A DNA stretch of 64,000 bases from Botrytis cinerea B05.10 (GCF_000143535.2 NC_037323.1:1860001-1924000); one strand, 5' to 3'; shown: positions 1 through 11,841, numbered from the stretch's first letter. Made by a program: numbers and translations. Notes: generated by a model not told the origin, from the letters alone.

Positions 1-227
1 AGAGCTTGAACTTAAACAATCACAGTTACGTGTGCCGGAACAATTCATCAATCTGATCCAGTATTTAAACCGCTCTCTCTTTGTGCCAACACCCATTCCT
101 ACACTTTACAAATACTCACGCAAATCACTTTACAAAACACATTTCAAATCCCTTTCAAGCTCTTGTTTTTTTTTTAGCTTATCCATACAAACCATACAAC
201 TTTTTTCCTTCCAGAAACTTGGTAAGT

Positions 228-2574
228 ATGGAGGAAAACAATTCTACTACAGATCAGAACTCCTTTTCGACTCTCGGTAAGCACTTAACCCTGTCTCTAA
301 GCCCTTTTCGTGACACTTTTGACAGGTCCAGTCGAAGGAGAGTCCCTCAACATGTCATGGCTCAATCATATATTTATCGAAAGGCTATTTCTCAATACAG
401 ATTATCCAGAGTTCAAATACAATGTTGATAAAGCACTGGAGCGTGGTCTTATTTCTTCACTAAGCGTTGCTAGCCATATCACTGCCATTTTTGGTCAGCA
501 GGAAGAATATCAACTTGGTAAAGTGCTAGAATACCAGACGGTAACTTCTTCAACGGCTTTGAGATGGTTGTTGATTTCGTATGGATCGTCTTCAACACGG
601 AAATTCTTCGTGAATATGTGTATGGATGTCGCGAAGGAGGTTGATGGACTAATGAAAACAGAACCGGGACGAAGTGTCTACGTGCGAGATGACCAACTCC
701 ATGCTCAACAGATCACGGCAAAGGAATGGATCGAAAAAGTAAAGAAATATGCGGGAGTGTTGAACTATTGGTTGCGAATCGCTGAAGAGCAACTTAAATT
801 CGATCAGCGCTGGGGCACATCCAAGAAGTGGGTTTTGCATGGAGACGGTTGGGGACACTTGGAAAATATTTGGGCAACAGGGGTTATGGAGAGATTGGCG
901 ACAAATCTCCAGGAGGCAAAGTCGAAGATTGCGATGAAGTTGATGGAGGCTGGACAAAATCCCGACTATAGTCTACAATATGTCAATTTGTTGCGAGATG
1001 CAGGCGTCGCAGATGGCGGAGAACCAGAGAGATTGGTATTCTGGCCTCAGACCGGCAGACTAGAATGGGTTTGTCCAACGCAAGAGCCAACAATTTCGAA
1101 GGTGGCAGGAGAGAAAATTCAACTGAGTGCAGGTCTTTTTTTAGATGGCATTTCGCGACGATGTCAGGTCGCTGCTGTCCAAGAAACTGCTCCTCACTTA
1201 GAGCCGAAAAGCCTTCCAATTGAACAAGATACGCTTGATCAGCATCCTGGTCCTCGAATACTTATAAACGGAATTTCCGATCATCAGGATGTTTCTTCTC
1301 AAGGACTCCCTGATTGCTATGCTACTACAGGCTCAGAAGCTGCTTCTCAAACAAGAGTTGGAATTCCTCCTGTGGGACAAGATACGGCACAAGTACTTCC
1401 AGGTCTGCCTTCTAATGACCGGACTAGTGAGAATATCGCACCTCGAGTCAAGACAAACATGTTTGCTACTGACTGGGAAGATACCACTCCAGTAGTACCA
1501 GGCAAATCTACAACATGGTATTGGGGCCGAGAACCACGTCCAATTGGTCATGACAACGTTCCCTATGAATTAGGAGATTCTAGATTCTGGTATTCTGCAA
1601 GAAAGTCGTCCGATACACCTAATGCAATTGAGCCTGGCGTAACAACACCTCTTTCGTCTCTTCCGGGAACTAAGACCGAGAAAAATGAGTCGGCTTCTTG
1701 GTTTGGAGGGCTTGGCTGCGATGTAAACACACTTCCAGGCACCAAGGCTGATGTCACTAAGAAAGAAGACACAGGAGGCACCAATTCTGGTCATATCACT
1801 AGTAATAATCGACCATATATTCATATTGATTTGGCTGACCTAGGAGAGAGATTGGCAATTTTGGACGCTGCAGAACTGGGAGCAATGCATGAAAGAAAAC
1901 AGCAAGAAAATCGAAGCTTAGCAGAACAGACACTGTTGGATCTACCAAGAAGAGACACACAACTTTTGAAAGAACTTCAGCATTCTGTAAAGATAAAGGA
2001 GAACCTGCTGGAAAAGCTAGACAGTGATACACCAATAGCTTCGAAAATGGATGCGGTAGGAATATTCCTTGACGCGGTAGAAGTAGAGACTGAGAAGGTA
2101 CAAGGATGGACAGAGGACCTGAGACAAGCCGAGGCGGAAATTGATCGTGGTTATGATGGAGATTGGGAGGAGGAATTGCAAAGCGAGGAAGCGCATAAAA
2201 ACAAGGAAGCAATGTTGAGAAAAAGTGCAGAATACCCATCATCATCACAAGGAGAGAACCATACACAGATGATCGAAGGATCCTCAACAAGATTGCTTGC
2301 AAAGGGAGAGAGTATTGAGAACGAAAAGCAAGAGGCTGAGGCAAATGTGCATGAGGAGGCAGAGAAGACAGATGCAGGCGAAGTGATGGAACCCGCGGTA
2401 GCTCAAGCTGTCGGACGATTATCATTGGGAGATTGGAATGATGGCAGCGTGGCTGGCTCAGACACCCGTGTCTATGATGGTATCGATCCAAGTTCGTCAG
2501 TCGAGGATAAAACTACCAAGGCAGACTATACAGCAGAAGAACACGACGTTCTCTCGCCACTCACGGGTAACTGA
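228..2574 (+). CDS. Hypothetical protein, 765 aa, one 5' intron
   Basis: I do not recognise the family. ATG at 228 opens a 49-nt first exon. An intron at 277-325 (GTAAGC...GACAG) joins it in frame to one long exon, 326-2574, giving 765 residues. The N-terminal third (about 25-260) is regular and rich in Trp/Leu, like a folded helical domain. The middle (about 290-510) is low in complexity, with recurring Pro-Gly and aromatic patches (two LPGTK copies, TTWYWG, SRFWY, ASWFGG). The C-terminal part (about 530-650) is charged and probably coiled-coil, and the tail is acidic. There is no signal peptide or membrane segment. It converges on NHP2, 331 bp away. A start inside exon 2 is possible, but the spliced start fits the strong donor and acceptor. 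Confidence 0.75.
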
Positions 2575-2905
2575 TCGAGAGCAAGGACGGAGATAGAGAA
2601 CTAAATTGGACGGTTTCGAGCGCGCTGAGTATCGCACATTAGTACGTACTGTAGATAATATGAAGCTGCGGGACTTTAGCAAAATAAACAGATGATAGCA
2701 CCCAAATTTCTTCATGCATATATTCTACACAAAGGTTGAATTAAAATTGAACGTTTTCTTTATTCCTAGCCCTATCCATACTCACAAACGCCATTGTAAT
2801 GTCCAAGCACGGTAAGACATGCTCTTAATATGATACAGCCGAAAAGTGTATCTGTAGCCAACCCATAAGTAGAAAGTTTTTTGTTTTTCTCCAACACCAT
2901 TCTTT
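2575..2905. other. Intergenic, convergent 3' ends
   Basis: Gene-free 331 bp between the stop codons of the hypothetical gene and NHP2. It should hold the two 3' UTRs and polyadenylation signals. An A-rich stretch (aaaataaac) near 2680 and another near 2740 could serve the upstream gene. I see no repeat or other gene. Confidence 0.5.
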
Positions 2906-3673
2906 TTAGACTCTAACATTCCTGCCCTCCTTCTCCACAACCTTGACCAAATCCTTGTAGACTTCCTTGAACTCTTCCTCGCCCTCGATCTTCTCGGCCT
3001 TCTTTGCGCCCGATCTCGCCTCGGTAACCATTACCACACTTGTAGGTCTCTTTGTGTTACCTGCTGCTCCCAATTCGGCTCTGCTGGTAACGAAGATGTA
3101 TGGCACGTTGTGGTCTTCGCACAAGATTGGAATGTGGGAAATGACATCCATTGGCGAAATGTCAGCAGCAAGGATGACGACACCTGGGAAAACGGTATTG
3201 CTGGCACCTTGAGGAGATTTGCGTAGAGCTTTGACGACTTCCTTAACACCACGCTTGAGAGTCTTGTTTTTGGCAGCTACGAACGACAGTCAGCATTTTT
3301 CATCGCAAAAATGCGTCCACAATGAGGACTGCACAACAATTGAAAAAAGAGAAGGGCGACTTGATTTACCTTTCTTGACACTCTTGAGCACCTTCTTTGC
3401 GACCTTTTCATCGGCCAATGGGTTTGCGAACGGAACCAAAGCTCCTACTGGTTTGATTTCGGCAGCTGCACCTTCCTTATCCTCCTCAATCACAATGTCC
3501 ATGACCTCAACATCCTCTGGCTCCTTGGTAACTTCGGCAATGGCAGCAGCTACATTGTCTTCACTGAGCTTGACCTTCTTGTCCTTCTTGGAAGATTTCT
3601 TAACACCATCGGTTTCACTTCTCTTCTCCTTCTTCTCCTTCTTGTCGCGCTTCTCGGATTTATCTTTGCCCAT
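2906..3673 (-). CDS. NHP2: H/ACA ribonucleoprotein subunit Nhp2 (L7Ae family)
   Basis: Core protein of box H/ACA snoRNPs, which bind kink-turn RNA in the nucleolus and guide rRNA pseudouridylation. Exons 3673-3370 and 3276-2906 with an intron at 3277-3369 give 224 aa. Residues 1-40 are a Lys/Glu-rich tail. The L7Ae RNA-binding domain fills about 85-210 and shows RGVKEVVKALRK, the stretch SPMDVISHIPILCEDHNVPY, and AAGNTKRPTSVV, all typical of Nhp2 and Snu13. The N-terminal extension and the RGVKEVVK wording favour Nhp2 over Snu13 or ribosomal L7Ae. It is longer than yeast Nhp2 because of the charged tail. The ATG opens the Lys-rich tail directly and no upstream exon is needed. Confidence 0.95.
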
Positions 3674-4252
3674 TTTGGATATCCTAAACTTTTACTTTGG
3701 AAAGAATATTTAATGTACAAGACAAAATTGTTGGTGGTGTTAATTGGACAAATTTGTTGTTTTGCGATGAAATCAGAGCTTGAGGGTTCAGAACTTTTTT
3801 ACAAAATGTTCGGCGGGTCAATTCGCACTAAACTAGATCGGGAGCTGCTATAAAAACTCTCAAAAACTCGCAAAAAGCTGTAACTTGGGCACGTCTGGTG
3901 AAATGGAATTGCTTAAAAGATGTTATAATAGTATCAAAGGTTTGGCCAGCATGAAAGACTTCACGGATGTGTGGGTTTTGAGTAATATCATGTCTTCCTG
4001 TATTATCGGCCTCATTCATGTCCAAATCACCATATCATAATGCTTTCACAAATAGCAAAAGTCACACCCTAATAACTTGCGTAGAAACACTCTTTTAGAA
4101 ACCATGATGCATTGCAAAATCCCAGTCTAATACTTTACACCCCAATTTCTTCCTCGAATCTCGCATAGCCACCAAACTTCTTCGGTTTGGAGGATCAGGA
4201 AAGGTTCAACACCAAATACCGCTTAGCATGCTGGTCATGTACTTTCCAAGCT
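3674..4252. other. Intergenic: NHP2 upstream region and QCR8 3' region
   Basis: 579 bp without a convincing gene. The part next to NHP2 carries its promoter and the part near 4252 the QCR8 3' UTR. A 65-codon frame on the minus strand (3828-4025) shows no family feature and is treated as chance. Confidence 0.45.
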
Positions 4253-4980
4253 CTATTCCTCGCCACCAAACTCCAATCTTCCCGGCTTGGAGTTCAAGTA
4301 TTCGTTTCTACCAAAGCTAGTTAGAACGCAATGCACTTTGGCGAGATCGCAGACAATAAGACAAACCTCTCAATAGCCCATTCCATGGCAGTGTATGCGA
4401 TAATGAATGGTGGTGCAACATAAAGGACTTGGCCACGGAATCGTCTCCAGGTGTTGAAGATAGCTGCGTTCAAGGCGCCGGCGAGAGGACGTTGTCGGTT
4501 GGCACTGAGTGCATATGATGCGACACCCTTCTGGGGTTGGGAGCCTGTATATCCCACATCAGTCCACTGTTCCTCCTCGTTGCTCGATACCGCCTGATTA
4601 ATCTCGTATTGTCGGCGCTTGCACAATCCCCTCCCCATCCTCTTCTACTCATTAAATCCTCCATCTAGCATCTCGCGAGGTTCGTGTGCGTCGAGTGATT
4701 TTTGCGGGGATTTCAGAATGCCGAGTACTGGTAGGAAATGCTCTTCAAACTCACCCAAGTTACCCCAGCCACCAAGGTATCTGTAGAGTAACACACACAT
4801 TAGCATGCCAAACATCTTGTAAACCATAGCCTTCCCACACTCATATAATTGTCTGGCCACCCGTGAAGACCCGTGAAGATTCTTCCTCCTTCGCAAGAGG
4901 AATCTTGTGGGAAATACTCACTTTCCGTACTTTCCAACCTCTCCGTCACCACCAGATCTAAGGATTGAAGTAGGTCTCAT
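4253..4980 (-). CDS. QCR8: Cytochrome b-c1 complex subunit 8
   Basis: Small membrane subunit of ubiquinol-cytochrome c reductase (respiratory complex III), in the mitochondrial inner membrane beside cytochrome b. Four exons, 4980-4922, 4780-4755, 4544-4367 and 4307-4253, splice to 105 aa, the usual length for the family. The conserved core reads SYALSANRQRPLAG, then FNTWRRFRGQVLYVAPP, with one transmembrane helix at about 67-86 and the tail ERNEYLNSKPG. The second exon is only 26 nt (KYLGGWGNLG with its neighbours) and is easily missed. Unspliced reading of exon 3 gives a spurious start and a false C-terminus. The gene is divergent from PHB1 with 279 bp between start codons. Confidence 0.95.
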
Positions 4981-5259
4981 TTTGAATGATGTGCGAAGTG
5001 TCAACAGTTTCAATTGTCAGGTATTATTCGTAAAAGCAGAAGTTCTATTAATCCGAATAGAAGTCGGGCAATCGGATTATAATCGCCAAGCATTCATCCG
5101 ACACCCCTGCCATGTTCACCAATCATCACTAGCGCGAGATTCCTCCAAAAATGTCAAGCTGCAGTGAGCCTCCCCTCCGCACTGAGCTTCTAGATATCCC
5201 GCCTTCGAAAAGTATCTCCCGCACATCTCCATTTCCACCACCCATAGATCACTTTCAAG
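4981..5259. promoter_or_regulatory. Shared divergent promoter QCR8-PHB1
   Basis: 279 bp separate the ATG of QCR8 (minus) from the ATG of PHB1 (plus), so both promoters must lie here or overlap. A C-rich patch near 5168-5180 contains CCCCTCCGC, whose CCCCT core resembles a stress-response element. No clear TATA box is visible. Co-regulation is inferred from arrangement and shared location of the products. Confidence 0.6.
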
Positions 5260-6146
5260 ATGGCACAGTCTCTAAATAACCTCTACAAGTTCATCGTTCC
5301 TTTGGGAATTGCAACTGCGGCTGTTCAGTCCTCTATATATGATGTGAAGGGTGGCTCTCGAGCAGTTATTTTCGATCGTTTATCCGGAGTCAAGGAGACA
5401 GTCGTCAATGAGGGTACACATTTTTTGATTCCTTGGTTACAAAGAAGCATCATCTACGATGTACGCACGAAACCCAGAAACATTTCAACGACCACTGGAA
5501 GTAAGGATTTGCAAATGGTCAGCTTGACACTGAGAGTTCTACATAGACCTGAGGTCCAACAGCTGCCCAAGATCTACCAGGTTTGTCGCCTCTTTCCGTG
5601 TTAAGTCGCTGGTATACTAACCCGCAGTAGAACCTGGGACAAGATTATGATGAGAGAGTTCTGCCCTCTATCGGAAACGAAGTCCTTAAATCCATCGTCG
5701 CTCAGTTTGATGCTGCTGAACTTATTACCCAGCGTGAAGCCGTCAGCAACCGCATTCGATCAGATCTCCTCAAGCGTGCCCAAGAATTCAATATTGCGCT
5801 CGAAGATGTCTCAATCACCCATATGACATTTGGTAAAGAATTCACTCGCGCTGTCGAACAAAAGCAGATTGCTCAACAAGATGCCGAAAGGGCGAGATTC
5901 ATTGTTGAGAAGGCAGAGCAAGAAAGACAGGCCAACGTCATCCGTGCAGAGGGTGAAGCAGAGAGTGCAGATACTATTAGCAAGGCTGTTGCGAAGGCAG
6001 GAGATGGTCTGATTATGATTAGAAGAATTGAGGCTAGCAGGGAGATTGCACAGACCTTGGCAAGCAATCCTAATGTCACTTACTTACCCGGCGGTGGTGA
6101 GGGTGGCAAAGAAGGTGGTGGAAAGTTTTTGCTTGGCTTGAGATGA
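5260..6146 (+). CDS. PHB1: Prohibitin-1
   Basis: Subunit of the ring-shaped prohibitin complex (with Phb2) in the mitochondrial inner membrane, which holds m-AAA protease and stabilises inner-membrane proteins. Exons 5260-5580 and 5631-6146 (intron 5581-5630) give 278 aa, normal for Phb1. A hydrophobic anchor lies at about 8-25. The SPFH/PHB domain runs about 28-185, with [30 protein letters not shown] and [16 protein letters not shown] heptad-rich coiled coil ([15 protein letters not shown] and following) covers about 185-235. It ends with a Gly-rich segment and FLLGLR. An earlier AG (cccgcag) lies just before the chosen acceptor (tag), but only the latter keeps the frame. Confidence 0.97.
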
Positions 6147-7465
6147 TTATGACAATTGGGATCAAAATGGAATGGAATGAAACCAAAAAGCGGAAATGGG
6201 TCTTCTGTGTACTACTAGGAATTAGGAAAATATAATATCCCCTCTGAGCAGGAAAAAGTGCACTACGTTCTGCTTTATATGTGGTATATTCCCTTCATTA
6301 TTTCCTACTTAAACATGGGCTTATTTCATTCTATTCGTTCAATGAGAGGTCATGAGATTAAGTGCCGGTATAGTTGCCTCCCTCAAAGCATAAATAGGGT
6401 CGGTTTGCTTGCACCTTTCTAGCGTCAAATACAATTCATAGACAGTTCTAGTTGTTTTCTTACATCATACTCTCATCCCAACTTTCTGAGTGGTTCCATC
6501 CCCATCCACACCCCTTCTCACTTCTCGTCCCGCTCATAGTGTAGCATGAATGAACTTCGTCGTGGATGATGACCCATTCGGACCTCGTCCCGTATTACAT
6601 CTAAAGGAAGGTAAATGGATAGTTCCTATATTACAGGTCTACGCCAAACAGAGATCTCTTCTGCCAGCTTTCGTATTTTAAGTATCATTAACGTATTCCT
6701 GCTTGCTCAACCCGACTGACTTACACACCTGCTGCCTCTGTTGTGTTGAATTAGTTTACATCGAAATATTCAAATATGCAAGACACTGAAGAGTAAGACT
6801 TACATGAATAATCTGGCAGTTTATGCTTGGTCAACACCGCCCAGTGCCACACTTCTTTTTCTGCATCTCAAGACTATTAACAAGATCATTTCATACAGCA
6901 ATGGAACATGGTCCGTTATTCAAGATTATCAATACAAACAGATAGTGATGTTCTCTGGGTTTTTGTTGATTTAGAAATGCGTACTCCAGCCGAATTCCTC
7001 TCCCACCGTTTTCATATCTATACATCGCATTTGCACGGCATGCACAAAACAACTCAGTCACCTAAAACATTTAATGCTAATTGTAAGGTTTTGCACGGAA
7101 ACCAACACTTACACACACAATATGTTATCTGTGGGGCACGTATTCATAATTGTTGTTGGACCTCTGTTGGAATTTCCTAGCAACTTCGGCACGTCAAAAT
7201 GTACATCTATTTCTACATTATTCTCGAATATTATGCATTTCCAACTTAAGCACCACAATTGCGTCGGCTGGTCATGAATCACTCTCATCCTCCTCAACTA
7301 CATCTGAATTTTGTAGCCGTCTAGGTCTCTATGACGATTTGACTTGTTCGCAGCGAATTTAGATGATATTATCGATTGTCCAAGTGAAAACTGGCCTAGG
7401 CACGAATATCAACAAAAGCTAACCTTACACACGTTCTAAATCCGGGTTGGTGGCCTATCCAGATC
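6147..7465. other. Long intergenic region, no gene seen
   Basis: 1.3 kb downstream of PHB1 and upstream of the P450 pseudogene. Base composition is intermediate and several short frames (for example 6908-7180) have no recognisable domain or plausible splice partners. It may hold the old P450 promoter. Confidence 0.4.
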
Positions 7466-9375
7466 ATGCAGTGTGCTACATCAGGTCAAGCTGCTGGAAT
7501 AGTATATATTTTGCTTTATATCATCCTCCATTTCTTCGTTCTGAACGGTAGTTTCCCCTCCTTGCTTCTCTTAAGCATATCTGCGTTCACATTCGATTCC
7601 TTCTTAAATCTCATGATCATCCACCCCATAACGAGCGCTCTACTGTATACTGTTTGTATCAGTCTTATTGTATATTTTCGTCGAAGATGGAATTCTTGTC
7701 GTGCTTTTAGGGTAGCTGCTAAGCAGTATGGCTGTAAAAAGGTTCAGAAATACCCTCATCAGGATTTAATATGGGGCACCGACTTGATGAAGAAGAGAGT
7801 GAAGGCTGTTGGTGAAGGTCGCCAAATGACCTTGTTCATGGAACACTTCAACAAGATCGGAAAAGCCTTCGAGGAAAATTTCTTTGGCACCAGAGTTATC
7901 AATACCATAGAAGTTCGCAGCATACAGCAAGTTTGCGCTCTTTCTTCTGGGGATTATGGAAAGCCAGCGCAAAACTTCTTCAAGGAATTTCTAGGTGACG
8001 GAGTCCTCTCTCTAGATAGTAAAGCGGTACGTTCGCCTGTACTTAACATGTTCATTGCGAACAGACGCTAATTGAATTAACTAGTGGAAACATTCCAGGG
8101 ACATTGTAAAACATATCTTTTCGAGAGCTGAAGTCTCCGATATGGACACCCTCAGTTTCCACGTCGATAGATTTCTTGATCTTATCCCAAGTGATGGGAG
8201 CGCAATCGATCTCCAAGAGCCACTACATAATTTGGTAAGGACAACCTTTGAGTTGACCAATAGAGTATTAACATGCCACGGTTCATTTTCTTGATCTCTC
8301 AACTGAGTTTCTCTTTGGGCAATCCATTGATGCACAACTTCCCGATGACCCAAATAATTCGAAAGGATTACTGAAAGCCTTCAATGGCGCCCTTGCAGGC
8401 GTTGGGAAAAGGCGGTCAGCTGGAAAGCTTCAATTTATCTACTCCTTCGACAGAAGCTGGAAGAGGGGTACTGGGAGGGTTTACTCGTATGTTGATGCAC
8501 ATGTCAAACGAGTGCTTGACAAGGAGCCTGCCGAGGAAAAAGTTACCAGTAGTGGAAATGCAGTACGTCGACATATTCTCCTAAATGAATTGGTCCAGCA
8601 AATCAAGGATCCTCTTCAACTCTGCTATCAGATTATGAATGTATTCATGCCTGGACGAGACACAACTTTTGTACTCATAGCGAATTGTTTGTTCCATCTT
8701 GCAAGAAATCCCGAGATATGGGCCCAACTTCGAGCTGAAAGTATTGGGTTCGGTAGCCAACCTCTCACTTTTGAGTCTTTAAAATCACTACATTCTTTTA
8801 GAAATGTTCTTCAAGAAAACACTTCGTCTTCAAGGTCCTGCAGGTCGTTCTCAACTTCTAGCGCTCAGAAACACGATTCTTCCAGTAGGCGGTGGCCCGG
8901 ACGGCCAGTCCCTTATACTTGTAGAGCAGGGAGATGTGGTTGCTTTAAATATATGGGGTCCGAATCACGATAAAGACATTTGTGAGTATTGCTTGGTCCT
9001 TAATTTATTCACTGCGTGTGTCATCTTTTTCTAATCAGTCAGAGATTCATTTACTTCTTATTATCACCTATGATGGAGACAGCTACTGGCATTTCAATAC
9101 GCACAGGGGGAAATGACGTTGATGAATTCAAGCCACAGCGATTGAACGATAAAAGAATGGTTTGGGAGTTCACTCCCTTTCTGGGTGGTCCTCGCATCTG
9201 TCCTGCCCAACAACAGGTACTTACGCAATCTGTATATCTGCTCGTCAGAATGACAAGAAGTTTTGCTAGTATTGAGAATAGAGATACTGTTTTGGAGTAT
9301 GTCGAGATGGTAAGAATGACCACGGAGAGCCGCAACGGGGTTAAAGTTGCACTGTTCAGTTCAAAGGGGGAATAA
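7466..9375 (+). pseudogene. Cytochrome P450 (CYP52-like), broken by frameshift and lost acceptor
   Basis: Parts of a microsomal haem monooxygenase. Pieces: 7466-8026 (N-terminal hydrophobic anchor, about 1-75), 8085-8234 (WKHSRDIV, HVDRFLDLIPSDG), 8281-8981 and 9107-9375. The I-helix is PGRDTT, where AGRDTT is usual. The haem loop is FLGGPRICPAQQ with its Cys, the K-helix is ETLR, and the C-terminus is complete. Two lesions: one extra A in the run at 8815-8819 shifts frame exactly at the K-helix ExxR, and the intron starting at 8235 lacks AG at its expected end (ccacgg before 8281). Removing both gives 559 codons, a normal P450 length, which supports the model. A cryptic AG at 8306-8307 would restore frame with nine residues lost but would not mend the frameshift. 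The family assignment (long-chain or alkane hydroxylase type) is inferred. A sequencing error at the A-run cannot be excluded. Confidence 0.8.
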
Positions 9376-9637
9376 ATTCGACTGTCACTCTTGATACGTT
9401 TTTACAACAAATGTAATTTATAGATACAATATTCACAAGTATTAACCCTGCTATTTCTAAGGTTATGACACAGTCAAGTGATGACTTTACAACTCTGGAA
9501 CAAAAAGTCATCGAGTTTATAACATCCTTCCTTTCTGTTGGTGCGAGAAGGATACGGAAGACGTAGCACCCACGAATTGCGTAGGTCCTGTATGTCTAAT
9601 TGTATTCTATATAAAGAGCTAGCTACGTATTGAAAGT

Positions 9638-9660
9638 AGTAAGTCTTATATAGACTTACT
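9638..9660. repeat. Perfect short hairpin
   Basis: AGTAAGTCT and its exact reverse complement AGACTTACT flank a 5-base TATAT loop. It lies about 260 bp after the P450 pseudogene stop. Role unknown. Confidence 0.6.
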
Positions 9661-10237
9661 AAAAGAGCTAGTCTCTTTCGCATTCGCTTAGGGCTTTACT
9701 ACATTAGCTGTATTACAGTGGTAATTGAATTGAAGTCATCACTTCGTTCACACACTTTCGAAGTAAACATTTCTGGAAAGAACGCAATTAGAATAATTAC
9801 GTTTAGTCTTCTGAGACAAGGCAGATGCACGATCTTAACTTTCGCCTGCCTAGTAAGCAGTTAATAGGTGAACAGAGCACACTAGGATAGAAATCTGAAT
9901 CTTTGATATATAGCGAAAATTAGAAGCAATCATAACATATCGAAAGCCAGTTGATCTGGCTACATTCTAGGCACAGATTCCATGAATATATGTATATCAC
10001 ACAGGAAATAATTGACCATGAAATGTAGAAGCACCTGAAATCATGGGACATGATTCGACATTTACAATCCCCATGTGCGCAGCCTTTCTATATTTTGAAG
10101 CCGGTAGATTTAGTACTAATTTTAATTTACTCACTGAATCAGCCTCTCGGTTGGTCAATTCAAGCGAGAAGGTGAGCATTGCTGCTTACTCTACGCCATT
10201 TACAAGGTAAAATTTCAGGAAAATGCTTCGGTTCTCT

Positions 10238-10243
10238 CACGTG
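10238..10243. promoter_or_regulatory. CACGTG E-box
   Basis: Palindromic CACGTG, the core site of bHLH factors, 413 bp before the Rossmann-fold gene start. A second copy lies at 10598-10603, 53 bp before that start. Binding is inferred only. Confidence 0.35.
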
Positions 10244-10478
10244 ACATAAATGAAAAAGTATCTTTCTCTCAGTCACGGAGATTTCATGTTGGATCATGAA
10301 AACTAGAGAAAGAGAAACCTAGAAAATTCAAACAGGTCTTGATTACATCAAAAGTGGGAGATAAGAATACATAGGCATCCAAGCAACGTAGGTTTCGTCT
10401 CATTTCTCGGCTATACCTTTCGACCGCCATTCTCCACCGAGTATCACTAAGGATTGAATCTTGGCAATCGAATCTTGA

Positions 10479-10489
10479 ATATATATATT
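10479..10489 (+). promoter_or_regulatory. TATA-like stretch
   Basis: ATATATATAT run about 170 bp upstream of the start codon of the Rossmann-fold gene; a plausible TATA element by position. Confidence 0.3.
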
Positions 10490-10655
10490 CCCTTGATTAT
10501 CACATCTTCAAGTCGAATTGATCAACTTCCTCTTTATCATTCATTTTACCAAACTCCAACCAAAGCTAGTATAACGAGTTCTTTTGGTAAATTACATCAC
10601 GTGGTATTAATAGACCATCCCGCGCTATTATCGTCTATAAACTCCAATCTTCAAA

Positions 10656-11345
10656 ATGAAGGTTGTTCTATCGGGCAGTACAGGGTACATTGGGGGTGAA
10701 GTTCTTTCCCAATGTCTGAATCATCCGTCCATAACTTCTGTTGTTCTTCTCACTCGTCGGAATTCCGAAGCCTTGGCCGAAAATCCCAAAGTCAAAGTAA
10801 TCATTCTCAACGATTTCACCTCGTATGACGAATCTACTGCCAACGAATTGAAAACTGCTGATGCCGCAATCTGGTGTTTGGGCACATATAATGGCGACAA
10901 GAGAGTCGATATTGAATTTCCCCTCACGTTTATCGATTGCATAAAGGCACGGCCTCTTGGGTCGTCGCAATTTCGATATGTTCAGCTCGGCGGGGCCTTC
11001 ACCGAACCACCTTCAGAAGAAGGTCAGAAAGAACGGTCCCTGTGGTACTTTGCCAATGGACGGCGAATCAGAGGTGCAGCAGAGGCAAGGGTCTTGGAAA
11101 CTTCAGAGGGTAGCATTCAGAGTGCATTCAAGGTTTATCTTGTCAAGCCAGGAGCGGTGCTACCTAAAAATGCGACTATACTCCAGTGCGTTTTTGGTAG
11201 CTCATTGTCGGTTGGAATTACTGAGCTGGCCGCCACGATGGTCGATCTAGCGGTACATGGAAATGACCAACAGGTGTTGCGGAACAACGATATTTATCAC
11301 TACCACCCTATGGGTCTTGACAGGCGAACACAACAGCACCATTGA
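10656..11345 (+). CDS. NAD(P)-binding Rossmann-fold protein (SDR, epimerase/HTATIP2-like)
   Basis: Intronless, 229 aa. It begins MKVVLSGSTGYIGGEVL, the first beta strand and the nucleotide-binding loop of an atypical short-chain dehydrogenase (TGxxGxxG type: TGYIGGEV). It continues with VVLLTRR after strand 2 and ADAAIWCLGTY after strand 4, as in NAD(P)H-binding epimerase-like and HTATIP2-like proteins. A classical YxxxK is not obvious; the stretch QFRYVQLGG stands where the central strand should be. The substrate cannot be told. The ATG sits in a good context (TCAAAATGA). Between a P450 pseudogene and a prenyltransferase, it may have been part of a small metabolite locus, but it has no lesion. 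Confidence 0.85.
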   Translation: MKVVLSGSTGYIGGEVLSQCLNHPSITSVVLLTRRNSEALAENPKVKVIILNDFTSYDESTANELKTADAAIWCLGTYNGDKRVDIEFPLTFIDCIKARPLGSSQFRYVQLGGAFTEPPSEEGQKERSLWYFANGRRIRGAAEARVLETSEGSIQSAFKVYLVKPGAVLPKNATILQCVFGSSLSVGITELAATMVDLAVHGNDQQVLRNNDIYHYHPMGLDRRTQQHH

Positions 11346-11841
11346 TACCCCATCCACCTCGAACAAGTACATGTGATCAATCGTACCTGCCTACTTTATT
11401 AGCCTCGTTCTTCAAAAGATATCTGGTTTTTGTTTCTAAAATCGAGTACAGAGCATGAGCACCTTCTAATACCCTTTGTGATTTAACTTTTCTTCCTATA
11501 TAGTAAACAAAATATCATGTTACCTGAATTAGTACTTCAGAAATTGTGCTCACTATTTGGTATACAACGTGCGGCGAAGGAGTCGATCACGGTATGATAC
11601 AATCACGAACACATAGCAGTTGGAGAAGAAGCAGACATCGATCAGTAATCTGGAATAGATAAACGTAAGCTCTTTAGAGGATTCTCTAATTTGAAGGATC
11701 TATCTAATTTCTCTACTCCAGGTAAAGTAAGTAATAATCTAGCGCATGCGATCACCAATCACATGTCGCATGTCCTTATATCAAGAATCCGGTCGTCATG
11801 AAATCCTGTCAATATCGATCAACCCTCCACCCCACCAATTA
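11346..11841. other. Intergenic, convergent 3' ends
   Basis: 496 bp between the Rossmann-fold gene and the prenyltransferase stop codons. Nothing beyond expected 3' UTRs is seen. Confidence 0.45.

Larger units (their letters stand above)
9376..10655. other. Intergenic, with hairpin and E-boxes
   Basis: 1.28 kb without a supported gene. It contains a perfect hairpin at 9638-9660, a CACGTG at 10238-10243, and the promoter of the next gene. Short frames on both strands show no family features. Confidence 0.45.

Noticed and set aside
1799..2491. 230-codon open frame on the minus strand
   Set aside because: Lies entirely opposite the coding exon of the 765-residue protein, is Leu/Pro/His-rich without domain features, and is best read as a shadow frame.
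6908..7180. 90-codon frame upstream of the P450 pseudogene
   Set aside because: No domain, no plausible splice partners and no P450 N-terminal features.
9016..9106. Methionine start for the last P450 exon at 9016
   Set aside because: This stretch fits the third intron (donor 8982, acceptor 9106); splicing it restores the motif leading to NDVDEFKPQR.
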